A stretch of DNA of 64,000 bases from positions 2,669,001 through 2,733,000 of the forward strand of contig NZ_HG916852.1 of NCBI RefSeq assembly GCF_000577275.2. The letters run 5' to 3'. A program made the translations under genes and the position numbers. This DNA is from Rhizobium favelukesii (lineage in GTDB: Bacteria; Pseudomonadota; Alphaproteobacteria; Rhizobiales; Rhizobiaceae). Under the pieces are notes generated by a model. It ran no database searches and was not told the origin of the DNA. It saw nothing but the letters and a program-made list of their open reading frames with translations. Shown in pieces: positions 28,807-38,527 of the stretch; position 1 is the stretch's first letter, and the number at the start of each line of letters is the position of its first letter.

Positions 28807-30039
28807 ATGCACCGCTCGCCCGCAAGCCGCACGGCACTTGCACTCCTTTTTGCTGCCGGCCTCGCCACCGGCGCTGCCGCGCAGACGCCGGCACCGAGTG
28901 CACCGGCTTCGCAGGCGGCCGCCCCCGCGTGTGACGGCGATCTCTCTGAATTTCTGGCCGGCGTGAAGGCCGATGCGATTGCATCCGGCGCATCTGCTGA
29001 AGCCGCCGACAAGGCGCTGGAAGGCGCACAGATCGACCAGAAGGTTTTGAGCCGCGACCGCGCTCAGGGCGTGTTCAAGCAAACCTTCCTGGAATTCTCG
29101 CAGCGCACTGTCAGCCAGGCCCGCCTCGACATCGGCCGCCAGAAGATGAAGCAATATGCAGATGTCTTCGCCCGTGCCGAACAGGAATTTGGTGTGCCCG
29201 CTGGCGTCATCACCGCCTTCTGGGCCATGGAGACCGATTTCGGCGCCGTGCAGGGCGATTTCAACACCCGCAATGCCCTCGTGACGCTCGCTCATGATTG
29301 CCGGCGGCCCGAGTTGTTCCGCCCGCAGTTGATTGCCCTCATCGAAATGGTCCAGCACGGCGATCTCGACCCCGCGACCAACACCGGTGCCTGGGCCGGC
29401 GAGATCGGTCAGGTTCAGATGCTGCCTCGCGATATCATCGCCTACGGTATGGACGGCGACGGCGACGGCCATGTGCGCCTCAAGCAGAGCGCCCCCGATG
29501 CCATCCTGACGGCCGCCAAGTTCATCCAGCATCTCGGCTTCCAGAAGGGACAGCCGTGGATCCAGGAGGTTACTCTTCCAGACAACCTCCCTTGGGAAAA
29601 ATCCGGCATCGGCGGTCCGCTGACGGCCGGCGAGTGGTTTGCCCTTGGCGTCAAGCCGCGGGATGGCAACACGAGCTTCGGCAATCTGCACGGCGACCTG
29701 ATACTGCCGCAGGGTCGCCTTGGCCCGACCTTCATCGCTTACCCGAATTTCCAGATCTACCTCGAGTGGAACAAGTCGTTCATCTACACGACCTCGGCCG
29801 CTTATTTTGGGACCCGCCTTGCCAGTGCCGAGCCCTATCTCAGGGGCACGCCTGAACAGGGCCTTTCCAATGATCAGATGAAGGAATTGCAGACGAAGCT
29901 TGGAACCCTCGGCCATGACGTCGGCAAGGTCGACGGCATCCTGGGTTCGGGCACGCGCGTTGCCATCCAGAAGGAGCAGCAGCGCCTCGGCATGCCGGCC
30001 GACGGCTGGGCAACACCGACGCTCCTTAACTCCCTCTGA
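28807..30039 (+). CDS. Lytic murein transglycosylase, MltB family, with peptidoglycan-binding domain
   Basis: A 410-residue exported protein: signal peptide to about residue 26 (ending GAAAQ), then the SLT_2/MltB domain. AFWAMETDFGAVQGDFNT contains the catalytic Glu, and WAGEIGQVQMLPRDI and DAILTAAKFIQ are MltB hallmarks. The last 60 residues are a PG_binding_1 domain (LQTKLGTLGHDVGKVDGILG). I chose the ATG at 28807, with GAGG 9 bases upstream; the frame extends seven codons to a TTG. It lies 81 bases after the GH25 gene on the same strand and is closed by a terminator. Confidence 0.92.
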   Translation: MHRSPASRTALALLFAAGLATGAAAQTPAPSAPASQAAAPACDGDLSEFLAGVKADAIASGASAEAADKALEGAQIDQKVLSRDRAQGVFKQTFLEFSQRTVSQARLDIGRQKMKQYADVFARAEQEFGVPAGVITAFWAMETDFGAVQGDFNTRNALVTLAHDCRRPELFRPQLIALIEMVQHGDLDPATNTGAWAGEIGQVQMLPRDIIAYGMDGDGDGHVRLKQSAPDAILTAAKFIQHLGFQKGQPWIQEVTLPDNLPWEKSGIGGPLTAGEWFALGVKPRDGNTSFGNLHGDLILPQGRLGPTFIAYPNFQIYLEWNKSFIYTTSAAYFGTRLASAEPYLRGTPEQGLSNDQMKELQTKLGTLGHDVGKVDGILGSGTRVAIQKEQQRLGMPADGWATPTLLNSL

Positions 30040-30065
30040 TCGCGCATCTTGAGCGCACGCTTTCG

Positions 30066-30090
30066 GGCCGGGTTTCAGACCCGGCCTTTT
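30066..30090 (+). terminator. Rho-independent terminator after the MltB-type gene
   Basis: GGCCGGGT pairs with ACCCGGCC around a 5-base loop, followed by TTTT. Confidence 0.85.
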
Positions 30091-30351
30091 CATTTCCGGA
30101 TTATTCCATTGTTTCAGACGCTTCAGGCAAAGCCTTCATCTTGCCGCAAGTGTGAAGGCCGGATCGCTGACTTTAACGCCAGGTTAAAATCTGTGAATAT
30201 TTTTCTCCGGCGATTTCTTTCGTAATTTCAGCGTGTTGATCGCAGGCTCGTGTCTGCGATGTGACATTTTCGCCGCAGTGCAGTATAAAATCCGCTTTCC
30301 AAGCGACACATTCACGACATATTATCGCACCGTTAACGCGAGGAGACAGAC

Positions 30352-30429
30352 ATGGGACTTACACAATCCTTGAATGTCCTTTTGGTCAGCGCGGCGTTTG
30401 CATTCGTATTGACAATGCTTTTCATCTGA
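30352..30429 (+). CDS. 25-residue hydrophobic microprotein
   Basis: An ATG-to-TGA frame encodes 25 residues, MGLTQSLNVLLVSAAFAFVL followed by TMLFI. Residues about 7-25 are almost all hydrophobic, so it would be a single-pass inner-membrane peptide. The ribosome-binding site is excellent: GAGGAGACAG ending 3 bases before the ATG. It has its own intergenic space (30091-30540) and a downstream hairpin terminator. Function unknown. The strong translation signal and the clean transmembrane pattern make it more credible than chance. Confidence 0.6.
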   Translation: MGLTQSLNVLLVSAAFAFVLTMLFI

Positions 30430-30484
30430 ACGTCGTGCCAATCGAACAGTGACTCCTGAGTAGCGAAACAGTTCAATGAATCGG

Positions 30485-30520
30485 AAAAGCGCATCCCACG
30501 AGGAGATGCGCTTTTCTTTT
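30485..30520. terminator. Bidirectional terminator between the microprotein gene and metF
   Basis: AAAAGCGCATC pairs with GATGCGCTTTT over 11 bases around a 9-base loop. There are A residues on the left and TTTTCTTTTTG on the right, so it can end transcripts from both sides. Confidence 0.85.
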
Positions 30521-30540
30521 TGTCTCCTGACGGGAGCGGT

Positions 30541-31440
30541 CTATGCGGCTGCACCGGCCTTCTTGGCGCCTTCCCGTGTGAAGCCGAGATGGGTCAGCAC
30601 GGCCGAGACGAGCGGCGCACGATTCATGGTGTACAGGTGGAAGTCGGTGAGCCCGCGACGGGCCAGATCTTCGATCTGTTCGGCTGCAACGTCAGCCGCA
30701 ACCTTGGCTCTCTCTTCCGGCTTGTCGTCGAAGCCCGCAAAGCGCTCATCCAAAAACGCCGGTATGATGGTGCCGCAGGCGCCGGCGAAGCGCTTCAGCT
30801 GCGTCAGGTTCTGGATCGGCATGATGCCCGGCACAACGGGAATATTGATACCGGCGGCCCGCACTTTCTCCAGGTAGCGCTCGAAACTGTCGTTATCGAA
30901 GAAGAACTGCGTCAGCGCCCGCGTCGCGCCGTTGTCCGCCTTCTGCTTCAGCATGTCGATGTCGGCAGCGGTATCGCGGCTCTCCGGATGCTTTTCGGGA
31001 TAGGCAGACACCGAAATCTCGAAATCGCCAATCTCGCGCAGTCCGGCAACCAATGCCGCCGCGTTCGCATAGCCGCCGGGATGCGGCTGGTAGGGCGCGC
31101 CGACGCCGCCCGGAGCATCGCCGCGAAGCGCTACGAAATGCTTGACGCCAACCTTGCGGAAGGTCTCGATGACGCTGTGCGTCTCATCCTTCGTCGCGCC
31201 GACGCAGGTGAGATGCGATGCGGTGGCGAGGGGAGTCTCGGCGAGAAAGCGCGAGACGGTCGCCAGCGTCGGTGCCTTGGTGGTGCCACCGGCGCCATAG
31301 GTTACCGATACGAAGTCGGGATCCCAGTCCTGCAGCTCGCTGACCGCGTTCCACAGCTGACCTTCCATCTCTTCCGACTTCGGCGGAAAGAACTCGAAGG
31401 AAATACCGATCTTGCGGCGCGCGTCGCTGTTCAAAGCCAT
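30541..31440 (-). CDS. metF: 5,10-methylenetetrahydrofolate reductase
   Basis: A 299-residue flavoprotein that reduces methylene-THF to methyl-THF, the methyl donor for methionine synthase. FEFFPPKSEEMEGQLW at the N-terminus, FVSVTYGAGGTT and ALRGDAPGG are diagnostic, and FFDNDSFERYLEKVRAAGI and PGIMPIQNL follow in the expected order. I set the start at the ATG at 31440 (MALNSDARRK), with GGGAG 8 bases upstream. The stop of the upstream ArsR-type gene is 4 bases away, so they form an operon. SAM-dependent enzymes nearby (btaA, btaB) share the methyl cycle but not the transcript. Confidence 0.95.
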   Translation of the reverse strand: MALNSDARRKIGISFEFFPPKSEEMEGQLWNAVSELQDWDPDFVSVTYGAGGTTKAPTLATVSRFLAETPLATASHLTCVGATKDETHSVIETFRKVGVKHFVALRGDAPGGVGAPYQPHPGGYANAAALVAGLREIGDFEISVSAYPEKHPESRDTAADIDMLKQKADNGATRALTQFFFDNDSFERYLEKVRAAGINIPVVPGIMPIQNLTQLKRFAGACGTIIPAFLDERFAGFDDKPEERAKVAADVAAEQIEDLARRGLTDFHLYTMNRAPLVSAVLTHLGFTREGAKKAGAAA

Positions 31441-31444
31441 ATCA

Positions 31445-32467
31445 TTATCTCCCGGCAAATATGGGTTCGGCGCCTTCGCTCGCTGAGGAGGCCATGAGAC
31501 GCCGGGGGTCGCGCGCAAGCCAGACGGTGACGGTGAGCCCCTGCCCGCTTTGATGACCCGGATGAAGGTCGACGACCTGCTCGACATCCAGCCCCACCTT
31601 GCGCAGCCAGTCCGATATCGACTGATGCGAGAAGCCGAGGCGAACATGCGCATGCTCGTCACGAAGGTATTCCAGCCCATGCGGCGCCAGATCGATGATG
31701 ACCAACCGCCCGCCCGGCCGCAGCATGCGCGCTGCCTCGCCGATCGCGATCTCGGGCTGATCGAAAAAATGCAGCACCTGATGGATCGTCACCACGTCGA
31801 AATCCTGCGCCTCGAACGGCAGGTTCAGGATATCGGCGTGGCGAACGGATGCCTTGGTGATCCCTGATTTGTCGAGATTGGCGCGCGCCACGCTCAGCAT
31901 ATCGCGGCTGGCGTCCACACCAATCGCGCGGCGATAGAGGCCGGACAGGAGTTCAAGGATGCGCCCCGTGCCGGTGCCGAGATCGAGAAGCGAGTCAATC
32001 GGCTGGCTGCCAAGCAGCCGAATGACCGCGGCATCGACTTCTTCGTCCGCGGCATGCAGCCGGCGAAGCTCATCCCATTCGGCAGCGTTGCGACTGAAAT
32101 AGGCCTGTGCGCGCTCGGCCCGTTGGCGCTTGACCGCAGCCAACCGTTCGCTGTCGCGAAGGACTACAGGATCATTCTCGGAAGCATGCGCAAGCAGGCT
32201 GCGTGCGAAAATGGCTGCCTTGCCATCCTGGCGCAGCCGGAAATAGGCCCACGCGCCCTCCTGGTAGCGGTCGATGAGATCCGCTTCGCCGAGCAGCTTC
32301 AGGTGACGAGAGATGCGCGGTTGGGATTGGCCGAGGATTTCAGTAAGATCGGTGACCGTCAGATCCCCTGCCGCCAGCAGAGCCAGCAGGCGCAGACGCG
32401 TCGGCTCGCCGGCCGCCCTGAGGACGTCCACCAACGCATCCAATCCGAGTCTGATAGGCTCACTCAT
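31445..32467 (-). CDS. ArsR-family regulator fused to a SAM-dependent methyltransferase domain
   Basis: A 340-residue two-domain protein. Residues about 5-90 form an ArsR-type winged helix (AAGEPTRLRLLALLAAGDLTV with QPRISRHLKLL as the recognition helix). Residues about 130-300 form a class I methyltransferase (LLDLGTGTGRILELLS, GVDASRDML, ADILNLPFEAQDFDVV). The methyltransferase fold probably senses SAM or SAH, which fits control of metF directly downstream. I preferred the ATG at 32467 (MSEPIRL) over 32485, which lacks a ribosome-binding site. A perfect palindrome just upstream suggests autoregulation. Confidence 0.88.
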   Translation of the reverse strand: MSEPIRLGLDALVDVLRAAGEPTRLRLLALLAAGDLTVTDLTEILGQSQPRISRHLKLLGEADLIDRYQEGAWAYFRLRQDGKAAIFARSLLAHASENDPVVLRDSERLAAVKRQRAERAQAYFSRNAAEWDELRRLHAADEEVDAAVIRLLGSQPIDSLLDLGTGTGRILELLSGLYRRAIGVDASRDMLSVARANLDKSGITKASVRHADILNLPFEAQDFDVVTIHQVLHFFDQPEIAIGEAARMLRPGGRLVIIDLAPHGLEYLRDEHAHVRLGFSHQSISDWLRKVGLDVEQVVDLHPGHQSGQGLTVTVWLARDPRRLMASSASEGAEPIFAGR

Positions 32468-32485
32468 ACCCAATCCAATCAACAT

Positions 32486-32501
32486 ATAAAGATATCTTTA
32501 T
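32486..32501. promoter_or_regulatory. Perfect 16-bp palindrome, candidate ArsR operator
   Basis: ATAAAGATATCTTTAT is its own reverse complement. With one mismatched pair it extends by two more pairs on each side to CATATAAAG...CTTTATGTG. It lies 18 bases upstream of the chosen start of the ArsR-methyltransferase gene. AT-rich dyads of this kind are typical of ArsR-family operators. Confidence 0.75.
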
Positions 32502-32580
32502 GTGAATCGAGCGAGTGTGGCAAGCCGCAATTCCATCCGTTCACGAAATTAGCTGCTCGGATCGCGACATCGATGCGCGC

Positions 32581-32606
32581 AAAAAAGCCCCGGCGCGAAC
32601 CGGGGC
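32581..32606 (-). terminator. Rho-independent terminator of ettA
   Basis: On the minus strand GCCCCGG and CCGGGGC pair over 7 bases around a 6-base loop, followed by six T residues. It starts 30 bases past the ettA stop. Confidence 0.88.
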
Positions 32607-32636
32607 CTCCATGTCTCTAAACCCGGCTTCTGGCGG

Positions 32637-34286
<1,650 letters not shown>

Positions 34287-34512
34287 TGATAATTCGCTCC
34301 GCGGGGGATTTTAAGTTTTGCCGCTATGTAGGCGAATTGGGACCAAGGAGCAACGCGCGACGGCCAAAAACCAGAGGCTTTTGTGAGCATCGCGGAGAAT
34401 GGAACTCGGTGTGATCGTCTACATCAGCTTCGTACGCTCTATAGAGATCGGGTGAACTCGTGCCGATCGAGGCGTGTCGACCGGCTGGCCTCCGTTCTCG
34501 GTGAGAGGCGGT

Positions 34513-35256
34513 TCAAAACCCTGCCGCATCCACGACGCCCTCATCACAGCCGAACGACGTCCGCCCTGCCCCTTGAATGAGGTCGCGCAGGCTTGCTTTG
34601 TCATCCGATGTCGCGTTCTCCGACAGGCCGATCGTGAGCTCGCTGATGACGCGGTCCCCTCCGCCGGCGCGCCGGCAACTCATCTTGACGCGATCGCCGG
34701 CGCCAGGGCCGAAGCTCTTGTCGAATGCAGCCTTGATCACCTCCGCCGTCAGCGCCTTGCCGATACTGGCCGCGAACAAATCGCGGACCGCCGAGGCGTT
34801 CAGCTCATCGATCAGACGGACCGACGTGGCAAAATAGTCGTCGGCACTCATCTTGGTGCAGGAGCCGTGCTTGATCCACTCGTGTCGCTCCAGGCCGGAT
34901 TGCGTTCCAGGCATTATTTTCTCGAGCGCGGCCCTGGTCGCAGTAGACAACTCCACCTCGGGCAGCTCACGCCAATCGCCGTCCTTGTCCGCGGTCCGCA
35001 GACTGCCGGAGACGTCGCAGTAGTCCTTCCGCATCGACCAGAGCCCGTGCAGCGAGAAATTGGTCGCATCGAATCTGTCCTTGGTCTGCGTGCGGCATTC
35101 CGGCTTGCGCTGGTTGGTTTCACAGAAGGCGGGCTGCCAGCTGGCCGCCAGAATCAAGCGCGTCTTTCCGCCCGCATCCTGGGCCTCCCCAACACCGGCA
35201 GCCGCCATTGCAATCAAGAATACAGCCGTGCGCAAAAATGGATTGCTCATCCTCAT
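34513..35256 (-). CDS. Secreted ribonuclease T2 family protein
   Basis: About 247 residues with an N-terminal signal peptide (FLRTAVFLIAMAAAGVGEA). Both catalytic motifs of RNase T2 are present: CAS1 NFSLHGLW, with the first catalytic His, and CAS2 HEWIKHGSC, with Glu, Lys and the second His. FCETNQRKPEC supplies paired Cys residues. It should cleave single-stranded RNA outside the cytoplasm to 3'-phosphates through cyclic intermediates, perhaps to scavenge phosphate or nucleotides. The start is uncertain among ATG 35256, ATG 35250 and an upstream TTG. Confidence 0.9.
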   Translation of the reverse strand: MRMSNPFLRTAVFLIAMAAAGVGEAQDAGGKTRLILAASWQPAFCETNQRKPECRTQTKDRFDATNFSLHGLWSMRKDYCDVSGSLRTADKDGDWRELPEVELSTATRAALEKIMPGTQSGLERHEWIKHGSCTKMSADDYFATSVRLIDELNASAVRDLFAASIGKALTAEVIKAAFDKSFGPGAGDRVKMSCRRAGGGDRVISELTIGLSENATSDDKASLRDLIQGAGRTSFGCDEGVVDAAGF

Positions 35257-35403
35257 CCCACAGAACAATTCATGAACAAGAGATCATGGCGCGTTAATTT
35301 TCGCAACCCTCAATTCGCAGGTGCGAAAATCCTGTGGCATAAATGTTGGGATGTGTTGCTTTTTACGGCCGATCTGGTCTCCTCCCGGCAATGGGAGAAT
35401 AAG

Positions 35404-36333
35404 ATGTTCGCACAAACGCAACGCCTTGACGCGGCGAATGCCTCGCTTGGCTTTCATCATGAGCGGGCACAATCGCAGGCACGCGGAATTATCCTTGTGT
35501 CTCATGGACTGGCCGAGCATTCCAAGCGTTATTCCCGTTTCGCAGCAGCCATGGCGGCCCGTGGATACCATGTCTTCGCGTTCGATCACCGAGGGCATGG
35601 CGAAACGACTGCACCCGATGCGCCAATCGGACGGTTCGCCCGTCGCGATGGCGTTCGGCAGGTAATCGACGACGTCTCGTCGGTCCGCGAGCATGTTGTG
35701 AGGCAATATCCCGGCTTGCCGGTCATCCTTTTCGGACATTCGATGGGAGGCCTCATCGCGCTGAATGCGGCAGTCACGCATCCAGAGAAATACGATGCCG
35801 TCGCAGTCTGGAACTCGAACTTCAACCCCGGTATCGCCGGGCGCGCTGCGCAGGCGATCCTGCTCGCCGAACGTGCGCTGAAGGGCTCCGATGTCCCAAG
35901 CGGCATCCTGCCGAAACTCACCTTCGGCACCTGGGGCAAGTCCATCTCCGGCCGTCGAACAGAGTTTGATTGGTTAAGCCGCGATCCTGCCGAAGTCGAC
36001 AAGTATATCGCGGACCCGCTGTGCGGCTTCGATGCCTCGGTGTCACTCTGGCTCGATATTTTCGAACTGACGTTTCGCGCCCCGCAGATGACGCATCTGG
36101 AACGGCTGCCGAAGCAGATACCGATCCACCTTGTCGGCGGCGGGCAGGACCCGGCGACAGATGGCGGAAAAGCAGTGATCTGGCTATCAAACCATTTGAA
36201 AGCCCATGGCTTCTCCCTTATCACGACCCAGATATATCAGGACATGCGCCACGAAACGCTGAATGAGATTGGAGCGGACGCGGCTATCGCTGCATTCGCC
36301 GACTGGTGCGACGAAGCGATCGCAAGATCCTGA
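35404..36333 (+). CDS. Alpha/beta hydrolase, monoacylglycerol lipase/lysophospholipase-like
   Basis: A 309-residue alpha/beta-hydrolase. VSHGLAEHSKRYSRFA is the oxyanion-hole HG region characteristic of monoglyceride lipase/lysophospholipase L2 relatives, and FAFDHRGHGET follows. The nucleophile elbow is FGHSMGG, with the catalytic Ser near residue 115. HLVGGGQDPAT supplies the catalytic Asp and DMRHETLNE the His. The ATG at 35404 has GGGAG 7 bases upstream; the much longer open frame upstream has no support. It lies 16 bases before the transporter gene, so it may lead an operon up to 40182. Confidence 0.88.
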   Translation: MFAQTQRLDAANASLGFHHERAQSQARGIILVSHGLAEHSKRYSRFAAAMAARGYHVFAFDHRGHGETTAPDAPIGRFARRDGVRQVIDDVSSVREHVVRQYPGLPVILFGHSMGGLIALNAAVTHPEKYDAVAVWNSNFNPGIAGRAAQAILLAERALKGSDVPSGILPKLTFGTWGKSISGRRTEFDWLSRDPAEVDKYIADPLCGFDASVSLWLDIFELTFRAPQMTHLERLPKQIPIHLVGGGQDPATDGGKAVIWLSNHLKAHGFSLITTQIYQDMRHETLNEIGADAAIAAFADWCDEAIARS

Positions 36334-36349
36334 ACTGAAGGATTTCGCG

Positions 36350-37306
36350 ATGAGTAACAGTGTTTATTTTCGCCCCGCCGCCGCTTCGGAGGTGTCGACC
36401 GGCATTCTGCTGATGTTTCTGTCGGTGCTTGTCTCGCCGATCATCGACATCTTTTCCAAGCTCGCGATAGCCACGATTCCCGCGGCAGAAATCACAGCCG
36501 CACGCTTTGTTGTACAGGCCCTCTGCATGCTGCCGATCGTCATCTGGCGCGGAAGCTGGAAGACCTTCTCCTGGCGCGCCAACGTCTTCCATGCCATCCG
36601 GGGCGCCATCATAACCATCTCCATGGTTTCCTTTGTCACGACGCTGAAGTACATGCCGGTTGCCGATGCCATCGCGATTTTCTTCGTCGAGCCCATCATA
36701 TTGACGATCCTGAGCAGCATCTTCCTCAAGGAGACAATCGGTTGGCGCCGCTACACCGCCTGCGGCGTCGGCTTTTTCGGCGCGATGCTGATCATCCAGC
36801 CGAGCTTCCAAGAGGTGGGCTACGTCGCGCTCCTGCCTGTCGTCAGCGCCCTCTGCATTGCCATCTTCGCCTTGATGACCCGCGTGCTTTCGCACCGGGA
36901 AGACCCGTGGGCGATGCAGCTTCAGATGGGCATCTGGGGTCTGCTGTTCTGCGCCATCGTGCTTGCGTTCGGCAGCGGCACGGGTTCTGACGTCTTTGAC
37001 GCGGTGATGCCGGATGGCCGTGGCTATCTCTACCTGCTCGGCGTCGGTGTCACGGCAGCCATTGCCGGCATCTTCGGCGTCTATGCCTACCGCGCAGCAC
37101 CCGCCTCGACATTGGCACCGCTGCAGTATTTCGAGATCGTGTCGGCAACCTTTTTCGCCTGGCTCGTGTTCGGCGACTTTCCGGATGCGGTCAAGTGGCT
37201 TGGCATCCTGATCATCATCGCATCGGGCTTGTACATCATCTGGCGAGAGCGGCGCTTTGCATCGAAGCCGGTATCCGATACACCTCAATCGGCGCTGGCG
37301 CCCTGA
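36350..37306 (+). CDS. EamA/DMT-superfamily transporter
   Basis: A 318-residue membrane protein with about ten hydrophobic segments in two EamA repeats (residues about 17-150 and 160-300). ALKYMPVADAIAIFFVEPI in the first and YRAAPASTLAPLQYFEIV in the second are repeat-end motifs. Members export or import small metabolites. AAGGA lies 8 bases before the ATG. The gene is followed 18 bases later by the CoA-transferase, so it may carry the substrate or product of that enzyme pair; this is inference from position only. Confidence 0.87.
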   Translation: MSNSVYFRPAAASEVSTGILLMFLSVLVSPIIDIFSKLAIATIPAAEITAARFVVQALCMLPIVIWRGSWKTFSWRANVFHAIRGAIITISMVSFVTTLKYMPVADAIAIFFVEPIILTILSSIFLKETIGWRRYTACGVGFFGAMLIIQPSFQEVGYVALLPVVSALCIAIFALMTRVLSHREDPWAMQLQMGIWGLLFCAIVLAFGSGTGSDVFDAVMPDGRGYLYLLGVGVTAAIAGIFGVYAYRAAPASTLAPLQYFEIVSATFFAWLVFGDFPDAVKWLGILIIIASGLYIIWRERRFASKPVSDTPQSALAP

Positions 37307-37324
37307 TCTGCTCGTGGGAGGAAC

Positions 37325-38527
37325 ATGACGGACCATCAGCCCAAGAAACCACCGCTCTCCGGCATCCGCGTCATCGAGCTCGCACGCGTGCTCGCTGGCC
37401 CATGGGCGGGCCAGATGCTGGCCGATCTCGGCGCCGATGTGATCAAGATCGAAAACCCGGATGGAGGCGATGACACCCGCCACTGGGGACCACCCTTCGT
37501 CGAGGGCGCCGACGGCGAAAACCTGTCCGCCGCCTACTACCACGCTGCCAACCGCGGCAAGCGCTCGATCACCGCCGACCTGAAGCGCGAAGAAGATCAG
37601 GCGCTCGTCCGCCGTCTTGTCGCTACGGCCGACGTCGTCATCGAGAACTTCAAGCTCGGCGGGCTGGTGAAATACGGTCTCGATTACGAAAGCCTGAAGA
37701 AGATCAATCCGAAGCTCGTCTATTGCTCGATCACGGGTTTTGGTCAGAACGGCCCGTATGCTAGCCTCGCTGGCTACGACTATATCGTGCAAGGCATGTC
37801 CGGCTTCATGTCGATCACCGGCGAGCCGGACGGACAACCGATGAAGGCAGGCGTCGCGATCGCCGACATTTTTACCGGAATCTATGCGGTCGCAGCCATC
37901 GAGGCGGCGCTCATCCACGCGCAGAAAACCGGCGAAGGGCAGCTGGTCGACATGGCGCTGCTCGACGTTCAATCGGCAGTGCTTGCCAACCAGAACATGA
38001 ACTATCTTGTCTCCGGCCGTCCCCCGACCCGGCTTGGAAACGCACATCCGAATATCTCGCCCTATGAAGTTGTTCCGGCCGCTGATGGCTATCTGATCCT
38101 GGCCGTGGGGAACGACGGCCAATTCCGCCGTTTGTGCACGATCCTCAGCCTCGAGGGTATTGCTGACGATCCACGCTTTTCGACAAACAAAGCGCGCGTT
38201 GCAAACCGCGACGAAGTTCGCAGGCTGGTTTCGACGGAAACGCTGCAATGGCAGAAGGCCGACCTGCTGAGGGCTTGCGAGGCGGACGCCGTTCCGGCCG
38301 GTGCGATCAACACGATCGAGGAAATGTTCGACGATCCACAAGTCCAGGCGCGCGGGCTGCGGGTCGATCTGGCCGACGCAAAGGGTACCGTCATTCCCGG
38401 CGTGAGGACGCCGGTCGTGCTGTCGCAAACGCCCTTGCGTTACGAGAGCCCGAGTCCGCGGCTGGGAGAGCATCAGCAGGAGGTTCTGGCGGAACTCGCC
38501 GAACTGGAGGGGAAGAGACCATCATGA
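37325..38527 (+). CDS. CaiB/BaiF (class III) CoA-transferase
   Basis: A 400-residue family III CoA-transferase, as in formyl-CoA:oxalate and carnitine CoA-transferases. ELARVLAGPWAGQMLADLGADVIKIE at the N-terminus is the family fingerprint. GVAIADIFTG near residue 175-185 contains the conserved Asp that forms the acyl-CoA anhydride intermediate, and ITGFGQNGPYA precedes it. It has GTGGGAGGAAC before the ATG. Its stop overlaps the start of the ThDP enzyme by 4 bases, so the two proteins are made together and probably act in sequence. Confidence 0.92.
   Translation: MTDHQPKKPPLSGIRVIELARVLAGPWAGQMLADLGADVIKIENPDGGDDTRHWGPPFVEGADGENLSAAYYHAANRGKRSITADLKREEDQALVRRLVATADVVIENFKLGGLVKYGLDYESLKKINPKLVYCSITGFGQNGPYASLAGYDYIVQGMSGFMSITGEPDGQPMKAGVAIADIFTGIYAVAAIEAALIHAQKTGEGQLVDMALLDVQSAVLANQNMNYLVSGRPPTRLGNAHPNISPYEVVPAADGYLILAVGNDGQFRRLCTILSLEGIADDPRFSTNKARVANRDEVRRLVSTETLQWQKADLLRACEADAVPAGAINTIEEMFDDPQVQARGLRVDLADAKGTVIPGVRTPVVLSQTPLRYESPSPRLGEHQQEVLAELAELEGKRPS

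Noticed and set aside
27985..30093. A 702-codon open frame on the minus strand opposite the GH25 and MltB-type genes
   Set aside because: It spans two well-supported genes and their spacer, has no domain that I recognise, and arises from the codon bias of GC-rich DNA.
36284..38473. A 729-codon minus-strand frame opposite the transporter and CoA-transferase genes
   Set aside because: It runs antisense across two intact genes with clear motifs; its own translation is rich in Arg, Asp and His, as expected of a shadow frame.
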